Source: Zerene cesonia
Taxonomy: Eukaryota > Arthropoda > Insecta > Lepidoptera > Pieridae
Direction: 5' to 3'
Length of the DNA: 64,000 nucleotides
Assembly: GCF_012273895.1 (NCBI RefSeq)
Contig: NC_052108.1
Location: 2,232,001 to 2,296,000, forward strand
A program made the translations under genes and the position numbers. This document shows positions 63,008 through 64,000 of this stretch, one piece after another (position 1 is the first letter of the stretch; the number at the start of each line of letters is the position of its first letter). The notes under the pieces were generated by a model. The model ran no database searches. It was not told where the DNA came from and worked only from the letters and a program-made list of their open reading frames with translations.

Positions 63008-63435
63008 ATGGCGGCCGCCGTAGGCAGGATTTGTGGGGCACGACTTTTGAAAAATTATGGCATAGTTACACCCCAGGTACTGAAAATAGATAAAATTGTT
63101 AAGTTTAGTACCGAAAAAGTGTAGAATCCCGAATTGTCCCTCCAAAAGACAACCTTACAATGAAGTGGAAAATGCCTGGAACTTGGGACAGGGACCATGT
63201 CTTTTATAAATTTGAGAGAAATTGGCGCTTTAATGATGTAGTTTTGTGATATTACTTACGCGTATACAATAACGAGCAAGATTGAAAATGAGTGACTTAT
63301 AGGACATAAACATTGAAAGGTAACCTTCCCAACATTATGTAACAAGTATTGAGAAAACTAACGAGTCGTTGTCATCCCTTTCAGGTGTATCAGCTGTCCA
63401 CTAGCACTCAAGGATGGACTAAAAGTAGAAAATTG
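63008..63435 (+). CDS. N-terminal exons of a probable mitochondrial precursor protein (possibly cytochrome c1), continues beyond the window
   Basis: Exon 1 is 63008-63076: an ATG in context ATCATGG and 23 codons ending CAG|GTACTG. Exon 2 is 63385-63435: after CCTTTCAG, 17 codons ending TTG|GTAAGT. Both junctions are phase 0. The 40 residues (start M-A-A-A-V-G-R-I-C-G-A-R-L-L, end L-S-T-S-T-Q-G-W-T-K-S-R-K-L) have R and K but no D or E, and alternate small, hydroxylated and hydrophobic residues, as in a mitochondrial presequence. The end resembles the 'LS-R-GRK' stretch I recall before the mature part of cytochrome c1, a heme subunit of respiratory complex III; that identity is a guess. No further exon is visible before 64000, so intron 2 is at least 565 bp. 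The gene diverges from PRMT7. Confidence 0.6.
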
Positions 63436-64000
63436 GTAAGTACAATTTTAATCAATTTGACATCATTTTATGAAAACTGAATTTTTATATTACATAAATA
63501 TTATGAAACCTAAACTAAAAATATAATGATACATACGTAAATAGGTGCTACGATTAAAAATGTTATTTGAAAAATGTCACTTTAATATCAAAGACTACAT
63601 AATCATATTAACCTACATAGGCCCAATTCTCAGTTATCTGCTTATAGTTATTATTTATAGTTCATTTAATAATGTTATAAATTAGTTTACAGAAGAATAT
63701 ATTTATGAATAACCTCATAAATAGTGTTTATTTTTTAATTCTTTGACCACACCTTCAACAGTGTTTAATATTGTGGAATGTTTATCAATTGTCAATAATA
63801 TTTTATATAAGCATTTCAAAATGTGCATCTTTCATAACACATAATGAACATAAATTAAGAAAATATTTTAATTATTCAATTTTAAACATTGAATATAAAA
63901 GCTGAATATAAAAAAAAACTAATTTATTAAAATAAATATTGTTACTTACTATAATTTATTTTATGGAAAGTTTTACTTATTATACTAATTTAGTGTGACC
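63436..64000 (+). other. Intron 2 (partial) of the gene starting at 63008
   Basis: AT-rich sequence after a consensus GTAAGT donor. I see no coding segment, repeat or acceptor followed by an open frame that I would trust. Confidence 0.5.

Overview
The window is animal nuclear DNA, most likely from a butterfly or moth. It is AT-rich, its genes are split by short GT-AG introns, and the non-coding part is scattered with short interspersed repeats of kinds I recall as common in Lepidoptera: RTE-like remnants starting with 'actagctg', tRNA-like SINE pieces, non-LTR 3' ends, a mariner fragment and long (TA)n runs. Repeat family names here come from memory of such sequences, not from a search.

Positions 1 to about 57,500 hold no protein-coding gene that I can support. 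The longest open frames are under 110 codons and look like chance, apart from a decayed mariner transposase piece (25841-26023, minus). The stretch is either a gene desert or the intron of a large gene with exons outside the window. It holds about 25 small repeats. The clearest is a 343-bp fold-back element with 112-bp terminal inverted repeats and a perfect central hairpin (9983-10325). Others are a head-to-head RTE-like pair (11502-11807), a SINE-like pair in opposite orientation 25 kb apart (26377-26716 and 51634-51835), and an RTE-like element carrying a 96-bp tandem duplication and a (TA)n tail (45384-45812). Between repeats lie less AT-rich islands that could be regulatory: 5380-5590, 16380-16500, 17880-18200 (packed with ATCGAT/TATCG motifs), 21560-21850, 23160-23400, 25000-25260 and 39250-39540. 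A 93-nt miRNA-like hairpin lies at 13243-13335.

Positions 57,576-62,100 (minus) hold a complete eight-exon gene for protein arginine methyltransferase 7. I could follow every splice junction; the coding sequence is 2058 nt and encodes 685 residues. The N-terminal methyltransferase domain keeps its SAM-binding motif, both double-E glutamates and the D-H-W substrate loop. The C-terminal domain is degenerate, as usual in the family.

About 0.9 kb away and divergently oriented, a second gene starts at 63,008 (plus). Only its first two coding exons (40 residues) lie within the window. They look like a mitochondrial targeting sequence, possibly that of cytochrome c1. The two genes probably share the 62,143-63,007 promoter region. 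One is a protein methyltransferase and the other probably mitochondrial; nothing in the sequence links their functions beyond head-to-head placement.
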